Of a DNA stretch of 64,000 nucleotides, positions 40,104 to 52,225 are shown piece after piece (position 1 is the first letter of the stretch; each line of letters opens with the position of its first letter). The stretch comes from Flaccisagitta enflata. Its lineage: Eukaryota; Chaetognatha; Sagittoidea; Aphragmophora. Where the stretch lies: positions 54,994,001 to 55,058,000 of the forward strand of contig OZ231126.1 of the NCBI GenBank assembly GCA_965153355.1, read 5' to 3'. The position numbers and the translations under genes are program-made. Below the pieces are notes generated by a model that was given only the letters and a program-made list of their open reading frames with translations, ran no database searches and was not told the origin of the DNA.

Positions 40104-41120
40104 AAAAGGATCAATCGGTACTGCTGTTCAATGTTCAATCTCAAAAAAACTTGTTCGTATACGGATGCTGGGGCTGGGACAAGTTGTATCGATGTGTTAG
40201 TCGGTAAGTTCGTGCATCATACCCAGTCCCAGCCCCAGCATCCGTATACAACTCCAGCCTCAGCTTGTTTAGAAGTTAACCTCGTCATGGGCAGTGGCCC
40301 CCAAGGGTCCGATTTCGTTTGAATAAAAAAAAGGATAATTTTTCCTTAATCCAAGATGATAACAGGGTGAGCAAAAAAATTTGCACAACTCTGATAAAAC
40401 ATTGAAAAATATTGCAATGCAGGGCAAATATCATCATGATATGAATCAAATACCTAATTTCAGTAATTTAGAATGCTAATGAGCCAATATTGTTGGTTAT
40501 AGGCAATAGATGAGGTCTGGAAAATGAATTATTATGATGGTCACATTTAGTCTATGTGCCATGATTTTGACTGTTACCTTGATCAAGTGGCATCGGTTTT
40601 TCTTCATTTTGTTGGACAATTCTAATCCCCCTGACCCAATCATCAATTGTTATGACTATCTGACATCAAGGTAACATGTTTTGTATGATAACGACTTGCA
40701 GGGGACGCCATGCATGAGAAAAACAATAGACTAAGTAGAGTTTCCATATCCCCAAATTTGGCCGGTAAAATTCTTGCAAAATCTGACTGTGCGGTTCAAC
40801 TTTGATGCCTTCTAATGGGAACAGCAATTGGACAAGTGAATGACGGCCCATACTACTATGTAGTAGAACTAGTTGTGGGGTTATGATCCAAATTTCATCT
40901 TTTCAGAGCACCATATGCTTGTGCAAAATTTCCCAACCTCCAAATCTAACCCGAGCATTAAATCTTAAATTATAGCATTAAACGCTTTTGTGACTATTTT
41001 AAACCTTGAAAGCGGAGAAGACCATTCGATTTGTGACATTTGTTGAAACATAGTTGAGGAAAAATATCATTGACGCGGAAAAGCAGAATAAAAAAGGCAA
41101 CAGGTTTGCCAATACGTTCG
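40104..41120. other. Non-coding stretch with a short palindrome
   Basis: At about 40155-40252 CGTATACGGATGCTGGGGCT and its inverted copy flank a 45-bp loop. GGGCAGTGGCCCCCAAGGG at 40289 resembles an HR2 end. The rest holds only short frames. Confidence 0.45.
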
Positions 41121-41123
41121 TCA

Positions 41124-41229
<106 letters not shown>

Positions 41230-41522
41230 AATTGATTGAAATGCAAATCAAATACCACCGACTGAGAGAACATTTAATGAGAGATAATGTTGGAGAGCAA
41301 TCCAAAGAAATCGATTTGTAGACGATAAGAAAGAAGAAGTGATAACGACATGTACGGACGCGCGATTCCTCATATCATCTCGATGTTAACGATAATATGC
41401 GAATTTAGTTTTACGAGATCAAAGTCTCCCTGGGTGGATACGTGATATTGTTATTTTATTTAACTTATACATATACATACATTGCGATCAAAAGTCCCGA
41501 TTCTTGGGATGATTACTATGCT

Positions 41523-41880
41523 TTAAATGGGATGCTTTCTTCAGGAATAAATATTTAAATGAGACTTAAATTTTATTCAACATGCGACATGTGTAAAAAG
41601 TGCTACAGGATCAGTAGACAGAACAAATGTCATTGAATCTTCATAGATTGAACCAGCAAATTGATGTTGAGTAAAAGAATTGGCGATTGCGCCTTATGTA
41701 TGCGCGCGCATGTTAACGACTTTAACAAGTTATGATGACAATAACATCGGAACGAGTTAAGACAGCAAAAGATATCGAGGAATACATGCTTGGGGAACCA
41801 TTACAATCCAGTACCACTATTTTCCCATTCCCACTTTCGTCATCGTCCTCGTCGTCGTCGTCGTACACCTCCCAAGTGGC
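41523..41880 (+). repeat. 358-bp direct duplication flanking the LINE, left copy
   Basis: No difference seen by eye from 48153-48510, offset 6630 bp. The two copies immediately bracket the LINE insertion (41881-48152). The right copy continues into AACAGAAACAAC and a (GTT)n array, which should represent the original locus. Confidence 0.92.
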
Positions 41881-41910
41881 TTGACTTGACTTGATAGGCT
41901 TTCGCCTCCG

Positions 41911-44900
41911 TCAGAGGCTTGCCTCACCACCTCGGCAGGCTTCTTTGATGTGGCGTGAGACGTTAGTGGCAGCCATTTCTTTCCCACAGTAAGGGCACTC
42001 CTTTCGTTTTGCCACATATTTGCGCGCCCTTACGATCTCTTGTTTACAGTCACCGGAGAACTTCTTGTGGTTTAGAAGGTTGGCTTCCTGCGGGAATGAT
42101 TTCCCGCATTTGTTGCAGTCGAAGGATTTCTTTAGTTTTGAAATTTGGTGTATCCTCTTCTTGTGTACCGTCAAACCCCCCTTCGATCGGCACACTTTCG
42201 CGCAGACGTCACATACCCACGACGACATTTTCTCAACTTCCTTGTTTCTCACCATCCATGGGCCGCTCCACTTATTTCCCTTGCTTCTTTCATACTCTCC
42301 CAGGTGCTTCATTCTTTCGTTGACTAGGCGCTTCCATTCTTTCCTATCGCTCGTCAATTTCTCAATGTTAGTGTAATCAATGCCAGCTTCCTTTAAAATC
42401 TTCTTCCAATACAAAACCGTCTTCCTCGTCTTTCCCGGCTTCTTTTCCCACTTTTCCAAGTCTTCCAACCATCCCAGCACCATAGCCTTCGTCATACGCT
42501 CATCGTCCATCCGCATCACGTGACCAATCCTCTCTAAAATCCTCTTTTCCACCTTCCAGCGAATGGATTTCACTTTTAGCTCAGCCCTGATATCCGCCAT
42601 ATTTTTGCCTTCCCTCTGCATTTGCATAAGGGGGGGCTCGTTCCCGCGGCTCCATATATAGCGATATGCTCTGTCTACACTTTTTTGGAGTCTATTAATC
42701 TCCCCCACTTGCCACGTTCTCACTTGGCAGTCGAACAATAACGAGCTTTCGACCGAGGCTTCCACCACTCTTGCTTGAAGTCTTTTCGAGAATTTCGCAC
42801 CTCTCAATCTATTTTTTGTTCTCCACCATGCCTTATTTCCTCTCTTGAGCCTCTCCTCTACATCTTCCTTCCACCCCATCCAACTCCCGAGCATCCTTAT
42901 TTTTCCTCCGCTTTCTTCTCCAAATAAAAGTTCCTCCTCTTTGTCGTCGTTATTTCTCTCCTCGTACATTGCCATGACTTCCTTTGTCTTTTCCACTCCT
43001 TCCTCCAACTCCTTTCCTTTTCCCACCACTGTAGTGTCGTCGGCGAAGAGTGACTTTTCGATGTTTACGGTCACCGCCTCTGAATTGCCTTTCTCAGCCT
43101 TGAGCGACGGAAAAGTGCTTCCAGGAACCCATTTGTAGTTTAGGCCCACTTCTCGTCTTTTCTCAAAACCCAGCTTCCTCCTTTCTTTCTCCGCCACTCT
43201 CATAACTACTTGGTGAAAGATATTGAATAGGCCCGGGGAGGAAGGGCAACCCTCCCTTAGACCCCTCTCCGGCACCCACACTTCACTCACACCATCTTTC
43301 CCTCTAACCTTGTATTCTGTCGTCTCATGAAGATTCTGGAGCGTTTGGAGAAACTTCCCCTTCAATCCATATCTTCTTAGTATACCCCAGAGAGCGGGTT
43401 TGTTCACCCTGGGGTAGGCTTTGCGCAAATCCAGTAGTCGTGCAACAGGCATTTCTCCCTCCTCCACTTCTTCCCCTTCCATCCTCTTCCTCAGATCCAC
43501 CGCATCCTCCATAATTCTCACCATCATCTGCGTCGCGTCCGCCGTCGATCTGCCACTCCGAAATCCCGCTTGATTGTCATCTAATAAACCCATATCTTCG
43601 GCCCACTCCTTCAACCTCGTCGCCATGATTCTTGCTAAAATTCTACTTCCCATTGACAGGAGGCAGACTCCCCTGTAATTTCCCGGCTCATTTCGATCTC
43701 CTTTCATCTTATAAAGAGGTATCACCATTCCCGACTTCAAAGTGTCCTCCCACTCCTCCGCTCCACTTGAAAACATCTTTCTTATAACACTTAAAAGCTT
43801 CTCATGGACCTTTCTTCCTCCTTTCAATAGAAAATTCAGCCTTACCCCATCTTCCCCGGGGGCAGAATCTCTCATCAACTTCATCTCTTTCATCATCTCC
43901 TCCATGTCTGGCTCCCTCTCCAACCTTTCAGCCCATTCTTCTGCTTTTGTCGTTCCCCTTAAATCCTCCGCTTTTCCCACCGCCTCCTCAATTTCCTCCG
44001 GCGTGTTCTCAAACCTTGCATGCGACACCTTCTCAAAATGCGTTTTAAAATCCTCCTTTGATAAAGTTGTGTCTGTAGGCGCCTTCTTTTGTCCTCTCTT
44101 CTCCAACTTCCTCAATTCTCTGTAGAGACCGCCTGTATCTCCTCTTCCACTTGCTCTGTCGCATTCATCTAAGACTGACTCCCACCATTCTCTTTCCCAT
44201 CTCACTCTTGCCCTCTTCCATTCTCTCCTTGCTTCTCTCAGTTCTTCCTGTCTTTCTTCCTCATCTTCCTGGCTTCCTCCGTCTCTTGCTTCCAACGCTG
44301 CGTTGACTCTCCCTCTTAACCTTTCAATTTCCTCCTCCTTTCCCACCATCCATGGATTCTCCACCTGTCTCTCAATCACCCCGCACACCTCCTCTGCCAC
44401 TCCCATCACCACCTCCTGCAATTTTGTCCACTCAGTCGAATTACTGTCCTCCTCTTCCCCCTCCAGTTGCGCCATCCTTTCCTCCACTTTCCTCCTGTAT
44501 TCTCTTTCCTTTTCTTCTTCTCCCAGTCTAAGGTAATTGATTCTTGGCGTCTTCTTTCCCTGGTAGGCTTTTCTCCAGGCTTTCTTTTTCAGGTACAGCA
44601 CCATCCTCTTAGGCTTATGGTCGGAAATTGTTGCTTCTCCTACAGTGTGCACCTTCCTTACATGCTTGCTCCTTTCCTCGTTGCTCATCAAGAATCCGTC
44701 TAACTCATACCATTTACCATTGAAATTGCTCCTCCACGTTCCTCTCTTCTTGTGCTGAAAAAAGCTATTAACATGCACCATCCCATTTTCTTCACACCAG
44801 CTCAAGAGATCTTCCCCTTGCCTGTTCGACCTCCGCAGACCAAATCGCCCACTCACTCCTCTCCTTCCACCTCCCCCAACATGTGCATTGAAGTCTCCAC

Positions 44901-44994
44901 CAACCACCAACAGATCCTTCTCCTTCCACCGACAATGATCTGCTAGCACTTCCTTCTCTTCTTCGACTTCCATCGAGTTTCCTCCATCCCACAC
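41911..44994 (-). CDS. LINE ORF2-type protein: endonuclease, reverse transcriptase and three C2H2 fingers
   Basis: This is the enzyme of a non-LTR retrotransposon: an apurinic-type endonuclease nicks DNA and the reverse transcriptase copies the RNA at the nick. Numbering the frame from an ATG at 45042, residues 1-16 come from the nested element and LINE sequence starts at Val17. The endonuclease C-terminal half has GGDFNAH (about 48-54) and SDHKP (140-144). The reverse transcriptase has LLDLRKAY with Asp538, GLREGCPSSPGLFN (594-607) and FADD (666-669). The C-terminus has three zinc fingers, CDVC (944), CNKC (976) and CPYC (1016), the second and third ending in Cys. The frame is open to the TGA at 41911-41913. 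A further 177 bp of in-frame endonuclease sequence (47976-48152) lies beyond the nested element. The start codon region is missing. The clade was not settled; RTE- or CR1/L2-like features are both present. Confidence 0.88.
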   Translation of the reverse strand: MWDGGNSMEVEEEKEVLADHCRWKEKDLLVVGGDFNAHVGGGGRRGVSGRFGLRRSNRQGEDLLSWCEENGMVHVNSFFQHKKRGTWRSNFNGKWYELDGFLMSNEERSKHVRKVHTVGEATISDHKPKRMVLYLKKKAWRKAYQGKKTPRINYLRLGEEEKEREYRRKVEERMAQLEGEEEDSNSTEWTKLQEVVMGVAEEVCGVIERQVENPWMVGKEEEIERLRGRVNAALEARDGGSQEDEEERQEELREARREWKRARVRWEREWWESVLDECDRASGRGDTGGLYRELRKLEKRGQKKAPTDTTLSKEDFKTHFEKVSHARFENTPEEIEEAVGKAEDLRGTTKAEEWAERLEREPDMEEMMKEMKLMRDSAPGEDGVRLNFLLKGGRKVHEKLLSVIRKMFSSGAEEWEDTLKSGMVIPLYKMKGDRNEPGNYRGVCLLSMGSRILARIMATRLKEWAEDMGLLDDNQAGFRSGRSTADATQMMVRIMEDAVDLRKRMEGEEVEEGEMPVARLLDLRKAYPRVNKPALWGILRRYGLKGKFLQTLQNLHETTEYKVRGKDGVSEVWVPERGLREGCPSSPGLFNIFHQVVMRVAEKERRKLGFEKRREVGLNYKWVPGSTFPSLKAEKGNSEAVTVNIEKSLFADDTTVVGKGKELEEGVEKTKEVMAMYEERNNDDKEEELLFGEESGGKIRMLGSWMGWKEDVEERLKRGNKAWWRTKNRLRGAKFSKRLQARVVEASVESSLLFDCQVRTWQVGEINRLQKSVDRAYRYIWSRGNEPPLMQMQREGKNMADIRAELKVKSIRWKVEKRILERIGHVMRMDDERMTKAMVLGWLEDLEKWEKKPGKTRKTVLYWKKILKEAGIDYTNIEKLTSDRKEWKRLVNERMKHLGEYERSKGNKWSGPWMVRNKEVEKMSSWVCDVCAKVCRSKGGLTVHKKRIHQISKLKKSFDCNKCGKSFPQEANLLNHKKFSGDCKQEIVRARKYVAKRKECPYCGKEMAATNVSRHIKEACRGGEASL

Positions 44995-47975
44995 TAGCCC
45001 ACTATAAAAACACACTTTTTCATGGTGAGGCTCTCTATCCAAGGAATCTGGCTCAAAATCATGTATATAGATAGTCCATCACAAAAATTTGACCTTGGGG
45101 CTTCTCTAAAGTGTGCCCGCCACACCCCTCCTAATGCAAAAGTGGTGGTGTTGTTTTTTTTGACATCATCATATATTACTCATCTTTGTAAACTTATATC
45201 TCCTAAACGAATAAAGCTAGTGACCTCAATTTGGGCTCATTTTAAAGAGCTTTACTTACTCTTTAAAATGAGTTCAAGCTGAGATCATCAGCAGTATTCA
45301 TTTAGAAGCAGTTTTCTTCCAAAGTTGATGCCTTTTTAGAGAGAATATTGATTTTTGTCACAACTTTGCAAGCTTGTATCTCCCAAACGAATAAAGCTAC
45401 TGACCTCAACTTAAGCTCATTTTGAAGAGTTTTTATTACTTTTTAAAATGAGCCCAAGTTGTGGTCTGTAACTTCATTTGTTAAGAAGCAGGCGTTTTAC
45501 AAAGCTGATGTCTTCATGAAGAAAAAAATAATTTTGTCATTAAACTTAAATCTTATATTTTGTTTTTTTATTACCCCATTATAGTCAGGTGATACACTGG
45601 CTCATTGGTAACTGCCATTTACTGTGGGAGTAGAAGAACTGATGGATAATGCGGGTTTGGGACCCTCAGAGGGCCCTTCAATGAGCCCACATGGCCTCAA
45701 TAATGGTAAAAATGTCCTCAATACTGAAAAAAATGCTTTTTTTATGCCTTGGGGTATCCTAGTGGTACACTGACTCATTGGTAATTTCCTACTAGTGTGG
45801 CAGAAGATGAACAGATGGTTAACAGAGGGTAAGAACCCCTGGGGGGCCTTTGGAAGGCTCTTTAGGGCAAAAAAATAGCCAACATTGTTCCAAGATTGAA
45901 AAAATACTTGATCTTGACTTATCAGTCATTCCTATCATGTGTAGTGGGATATGTACAGGTTTATTATAGAAAATCAAGACCCCCTGGGGGCCACATTAAG
46001 GACCCCAAAGGGCCCCAAAATGGTAGAATATCATCTTATGTTCTTTTTTGGGCAGCGGCCCCAAAGGGGACAAAGTCCTGTAGAACACAGGGGGAATCTG
46101 TCCTTCCGTTCGTCCGTACATACGTCCCCCCCTGCCCCATCCTCAGGGCTTCGTCTCCTTTGGGGCCTATTCTGACCCTAATTCTGCCAAATAGCCCAAA
46201 TCTTGGATTTGGGCCATTATGCTTGGAATTGGGCCATTTTGCTTAGATTTGGGCCATATTGCTTTGATTTGGGCTATTTGGCAGAACTAGGGTCAGAATA
46301 GGCCTAAGGAACGAAGTCCTGAGGATGGGGGGGGGATGGACAGACGGATGGACGGACGGACAGATTCCCCCTGTTTTCTACAGGACTTCGTCCCCTTAAG
46401 GGCCGCTGCCCTGCTCCTCCTCAACTTAAATCAGACACCACTCAAGCAGGGCACGGGTACCGCTGACCACATACCGCCTTTGGGCTGCTATTGTTTTCTG
46501 CTGCATTTTACCATGACGCTGCTTAGATAGCTAATTTGAGGCCTGAGAGGCCAGGTTTGAGGCCTGAGGATCTGAATTTGAGGCCTGGAAAGCCTAATTT
46601 GAGGTCTGAATGGCCAGGTTTTAGGCCTGAAAGGTTGGATTTGAGGCCTGAGAGGCTGGGATTGAGGCCTGAGAGGCTGGATTTGAGGCTTGGGAGGCTG
46701 GATTTGAGACCTGAGAGGCCAGATTTGAGGTCTAAGAGGCCAGATTTGAGGTCTCAAAGGCCCGATTTGTGGCCTGATATGGAGGCTGGGGGGATGAATG
46801 GACGGATGAACAAACAAACCAACGAACGGACAAACAAAAGTGTTCTACAGGACTTTGTCCCAAAAATTGAACCCAAAAATTGAACGCTGCTCAATTTTTT
46901 AGCATTTTTGCTCTATTCTTATGTCCTTGAGAGCTCTTAAATGGCCTCTGGGGAACTCAAGACCCCTTGACTCTTTACACATCTTTTTCATGACTACATT
47001 GCAATGACTTACAAGGCAGTGTCACAATTGAGTGCAGTAGAACAGAAAAAAAACATAAGATAATATTCTTCCATTGCATTTTGGCTATTTTGGGTCACTC
47101 AGGGTCTTCAAGGGGGCCCCTAGGAATCCGAATCTTCAGTAATTCACCTGTACATATCCCACCATGCTATACAGGGATTACTGATGAGTGGGACTACTTC
47201 TAAGATGCTTCAAAGCAGAAAAGTAAGTATTTTTTTCAATCCTTAAGCCATCTTTAAGCCATTTTTGTCATTTTTGAGCCTTAAAGGGCTCTTCAAAGAG
47301 CCCCTAGGGGTCCAAACCCTCTATTAACCATCTGTACATCTCCTGCCACAATAGATGGAAATAACTGAGAAGTCAGTGTACCACTGGGATACCTCAAAGC
47401 AGAAAAAAGACAATTTTTTTTTCAGTATTGGGGGCATTTTTACCATTTTTGGGGCCATGTGGGTTCTTTAGGGGCTCTCTTTGGGTCTCAAACCCCCATT
47501 ATCTTTCTATTAATCTACCCTCACAGTAGATGGCAATTACCAATGAGCCAGTGCATCACCTGACTATAACGGGGTAGAAAAAAAAACCAAATTATAGAAT
47601 TTCAGTTTAATGATAAGAATTACTATTTTCTTCATAAAGACTTCAGCTTTGTAAGACAACTGCTTCTTAACAAAGAAAGTTACAGACCTCCACTTGGGCT
47701 CATTTTAAAGAGTAAGTAAAGCTCTTTAAAATGAGCCCAAATTGAGGTCAGTAGCTTTATTTGTTAAGGAGATATAAGCTTACAAAGATGAGTAAAGTAT
47801 GACAATGTAAAAAAAACAACACCACCACTTATGCATTAGGAGGGGTGTGGCGGGCACACTTTAGAGAAGCCCCAAGGTCAAATTTTTGTGATAGACTATC
47901 TATATGCATGATTTTGAGCCAGATTCCTTGGATAGAGAGCCTCAACATGAAAAAGCGTGTTTTTATAGTGGGCTA
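44995..47975. mobile_element. 2.98-kb palindromic hAT-like element nested in the LINE
   Basis: Ends are inverted TAGCCCACTATAAAAAC. Direct 8-bp duplication TCCCACAC at 44987-44994 and 47976-47983. Arms of roughly 1 kb (44995-46040 and about 46900-47975) are inverted copies, most similar near the ends (CTTTAGAGAAGCCCCAAGGT). The loop holds an HR2 element and a payload C satellite (about 46520-46800). No transposase frame was seen. Confidence 0.88.
46044..46486 (-). mobile_element. HR2 long-hairpin element
   Basis: Left TTTTTTGGGCAGCGGCCCC, arms CCTGTAGAACACAGGGGGAA and TTCCCCCTGTTTTCTACAGG; a second inner inverted pair GGCCTATTCTGACCCTA and TAGGGTCAGAATAGGCC. Far end GCCCTGCT, AGCAGGGC, then CGGGTACCGCTGACCAC. 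Sits in the loop of the palindromic element. Confidence 0.85.
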
Positions 47976-48152
47976 TCCCACACTGGCTGATAGGTTGACG
48001 TCAGTTGCACTCCCTTCACCTTGACCGACACCGTCCTCTTCGACAACTTCTTCCTCATCCCTCCCTCACTCCACCCTTTCAACACTTCACCTCTCATCAT
48101 CACTCCCGCCCTCTCCGAGTGCACCACCACCACCGCTCCTTGACCTACCTCC

Positions 48153-48510
48153 TTAAATGGGATGCTTTCTTCAGGAATAAATATTTAAATGAGACTTAAA
48201 TTTTATTCAACATGCGACATGTGTAAAAAGTGCTACAGGATCAGTAGACAGAACAAATGTCATTGAATCTTCATAGATTGAACCAGCAAATTGATGTTGA
48301 GTAAAAGAATTGGCGATTGCGCCTTATGTATGCGCGCGCATGTTAACGACTTTAACAAGTTATGATGACAATAACATCGGAACGAGTTAAGACAGCAAAA
48401 GATATCGAGGAATACATGCTTGGGGAACCATTACAATCCAGTACCACTATTTTCCCATTCCCACTTTCGTCATCGTCCTCGTCGTCGTCGTCGTACACCT
48501 CCCAAGTGGC
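48153..48510 (+). repeat. 358-bp direct duplication flanking the LINE, right copy
   Basis: See 41523-41880. A plus-strand frame from 48362 crosses the end of the duplicate and continues through Ser/Thr codons into the (GTT)n array; it may be host coding sequence but has no recognisable domain. Confidence 0.92.
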
Positions 48511-48535
48511 AACAGAAACAACAACAACATCGTCG

Positions 48536-48576
48536 TCGTCGTCGTCATCGTCGTGGCAACAACAACAACAACATCG

Positions 48577-48647
<71 letters not shown>

Positions 48648-48649
48648 GC

Positions 48650-48740
<91 letters not shown>

Positions 48741-48756
48741 ATTGTTGTTGTTGTTG
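48536..48756. repeat. (GTT)n microsatellite
   Basis: TCG and AAC triplets followed by about 60 GTT units with rare GCT and ATT changes. The region 48757-49086 after it holds only short frames. Confidence 0.98.
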
Positions 48757-49086
48757 TATCGATGTCGCTGTTATCAATGTTGTAGATTTTGTTGTTTGAA
48801 TGGCCGGTGAAACAGTATCCCCGACTATAGCTAAGGTAAAACAAATGGAGCTAGGAGGACGTATTACCCAGATAAAACTCTAGATATCCCCTATGAAAGT
48901 TAGAACGACACTGTTGCCCCTACAAAAGGAGGCCAGAATTCTCCAATTTACGAAGGATGAAAGCCCTGCAAGCATTCAATGGTGTTTACTCCGGATTGCT
49001 CACAACTATCCTTTACTATTGACAATCAAATGTAATATGTAATATCTCAATAATTTTCCGAACCCCTACAGTCACTGACACGATTA

Positions 49087-49681
49087 ACACCCCTGACATA
49101 ATTAGGCGAACTGGGAAATTGATCAAAATGGAGAGTAAAAATGCAATTTGAAGCATGAAATTTGACACAGAGATAACTCAGTTATGGTATTTTCACAAAC
49201 CGAGGCCAAGTAGAGTACATGCCAAACGATGTGGCCCTGCGAATGTGATACGGCAGAAATCGGGAAGATGATTTAGTCTAATTTTGACATGGAAATTCAT
49301 TTATGAGAAAACACCATGATCTATCACTTATTTTTCTGTATGAGATGAAAGAAAACTGTCATTCCCAGGTTGTTATATAACTCCCAGGTAAAAATGAGGA
49401 AATGGCACAGAATGTTAGTCCTAGAGTGCTTCACAAGGTGGGAGAACCCCCGATGAGGAATGGTGGAATTTGTAACTTTTGATAAAAAAACATCATTCTC
49501 ATGTCAATAGAAAGAAGGCATTAGAAGCCTTTTGTTGACACGCATTGGGCATTTTTTGAAGAAAACCTACCGGAAATAGCATATTTTCAAGTTGACTTCA
49601 AACTCTGACTTTTGGTGAGCATATTTCAAGGTATTTAAAGACAAACTCTTATCCCAGTTCGCCTAATTTTGTCAGGGGTGT
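49087..49681. mobile_element. 595-bp Tc1/mariner-type MITE
   Basis: Inverted ends ACACCCCTGACA followed by AATTAGGCGAACTGGG, nearly perfect over about 28 bp. TA flanks both sides (49085-49086, 49682-49683). The interior is non-coding. Confidence 0.85.
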
Positions 49682-49707
49682 TATACATAGCTTCTAATAA
49701 ACGCACC

Positions 49708-49837
49708 ACGACTGCAAGCGACTCTATAACCTGCTATGTCGGTTGGTTGGTCGGTCCATCTGTCACGCTCAGCTTTTTTTCTGCGTTTACAGGCACTTTA
49801 CGCGTCACTGCTCCTGCCCAATTGCTTGATTGACCTT
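49708..49837 (-). mobile_element. HR1 fragment, 5' end missing
   Basis: GACTGCAAGCGACTCTATAAC, GGTTGGTTGGTCGGTCC, then CACTGCTCCTGCCCAATTG. It stops abruptly at the start of an HR2 element. Confidence 0.7.
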
Positions 49838-50368
49838 TTTGGGCAGCGGTCCCGGAGGGGCCGATGACCTATGATTCCACATTAAGCAATTTTGTTTCTC
49901 CGTTTTCGTCCCCCCTCAGCCAGTTTACAGTCTATGGACATTTCGGTATTTGTAGATATATGTCAGCAGTTTGGTATATCTCAACCCCTTGAGATCACTC
50001 ATTCTGGGATATTTCAACCTGTTGAAATCTCTCATTTTGGCACATTTCAACGCGTTGAGATCTTTCATTCTACTGAGATAAATCTTGGACATGAGAAATC
50101 TCAACATGTTGAAATGTGCCAGAAAGAGAGATCTCAATGGGTTGAAATGTCTTAGAATGAATGATCTCAAGGGGTTGAGATATGCCAAACTGCTGACATA
50201 TCTACAAATACCGTTTTGTCCACTGACTGTTTAGGCCTCTCAAGCTTCCAATCGGCATTCTTAGCCTTCTTAGACCTCAGTTTAGGCTCTTGAATGCATT
50301 CAGTCAGCCATCAATAGCAACTCATCCACTTCAGGTAGGACGGGGCCGCTGCCCTGCTTTCCCTAACT
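49838..50368 (-). mobile_element. HR2 element with a palindromic payload
   Basis: Starts TTTTTGGGCAGCGGTCCC and GGCCGATGACCTATG; ends GGGGCCGCTGCCCTGCTT, truncated. The payload at about 49945-50212 is a 265-bp palindrome of TCAACCCCTTGAGATC-type units, inverted around about 50078. Confidence 0.78.
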
Positions 50369-51180
<812 letters not shown>

Positions 51181-51665
51181 CTGTAGCTAGATCTGCAATT
51201 AGGTACAGTACGTTTAGTTCAAAGACGGCTTTTTTGGAGGCTCCCCTCATAGTCACATCTTTGCACAAACTGTCATAATCTATACATTTTCTTAAAGCTT
51301 ATGCTTGGCTTTGTTGCCTGAAAAAATTTCAGCTCAATCGGAGCACCTTAACCTTGAGAAAAAGAAAGTTGAGAGTTTCCCCCGGGTTCGAACTAGCAGC
51401 TCAACAAAGAAATGTCACCATCAATAAGAAACATTCTCAGTTGAAGTCCAGCGCGTTAACCACTAGACCAAACTGCGAGCCTTGACAGTGGTGGAAAAGT
51501 CATTGAATAGGATCCTTTTCGCTTCCTTTGCAAACGAGACCGTGAAACAAACTTTTCGAAATTGGAGATTTGTAACGAACGCCTTTCAGCTTTGACAGGC
51601 TGCCAACCGCGAACTAAGAAAGATAGAAGCATGCGGATTGCACCATCAGAGAGACCTTGAGAAGC
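51181..51665 (-). mobile_element. Dispersed repeat with internal tRNA-like promoter
   Basis: On the minus strand the A box TGGTCTAGTGG (51460-51470) fits the RNA polymerase III consensus, and the B box AGTTCGAACCC is at 51384-51394. About 180 bp upstream and 200 bp downstream of these boxes match the repeat at 57463-57768 plus 63821-64000. No cloverleaf with a matched acceptor stem was found, so this is a SINE-like repeat rather than a tRNA gene. Confidence 0.75.
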
Positions 51666-51784
51666 TCTATATTATAATATGATTGATTTCCCATTCTGAT
51701 CTTGCAAAAGAACACGTACACGTGCACATACACGTGCACATACACGTGTCAGTTTGATTAAAACAAATCAATCGGTTCATGCGG

Positions 51785-51786
<2 letters not shown>

Positions 51787-51860
<74 letters not shown>

Positions 51861-52225
51861 CAATATTGAAACATAAATATTCGATATCAAAACATAAACA
51901 TTCGATATCAAAACATAAACATTCGATATCAAAACATAAACATTCGATATCAAAACATAAACATTCGATATCAAAACATAAACATTCGATATCAAAACAT
52001 AAACATTCGATATCAAAACATAAACATTCGATATCAAAACATAAACATTCGATATCAAAACATAAACATTCGATATCAAAACATAAACATTCGATATCAA
52101 AACATAAACATTCGATATCAAAACATAAACATTCGATATCAAAACATAAACATTCGATATCAAAACATAAACATTCGATATCAAAACATAAACATTCGAT
52201 ATCAAAACAAATGTTTGATACCAAG
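51787..52225. repeat. (GT)n plus a homogeneous 21-bp satellite
   Basis: (GT)n 51787-51859, then about 15 near-identical units of ATCAAAACATAAACATTCGAT to about 52208. Degenerate units continue to about 52640. An HR1-like end, AGTCGCGTGTAACGCAACT, is at 52702-52720. Confidence 0.95.

Larger units (their letters stand above)
41881..48152 (-). mobile_element. 5'-truncated LINE with a nested palindromic insertion
   Basis: LINE sequence occupies 41881-44994 and 47976-48152; the two parts rejoin at an 8-bp duplication around the element at 44995-47975. The 3' end (at 41881) is a 30-nt UTR with an AGGC-GAAA-GCCT hairpin and a TCAAG-type pentamer tail. The 5' end is cut within the endonuclease domain at 48152. 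The flanks are a 358-bp duplication. Confidence 0.9.

Noticed and set aside
48362-48799. 145-codon frame with a long Cys run
   Set aside because: Mostly the (GTT)n array; only the first 50 codons are non-repetitive, and no domain is recognisable.
51384-51483. Functional tRNA gene on the minus strand
   Set aside because: A and B boxes are present, but no acceptor or anticodon stem forms with correct lengths, and the sequence is part of a longer dispersed repeat.
51862-52220. CRISPR-like array
   Set aside because: Units are contiguous 21-bp repeats without unique spacers, in a eukaryotic setting.
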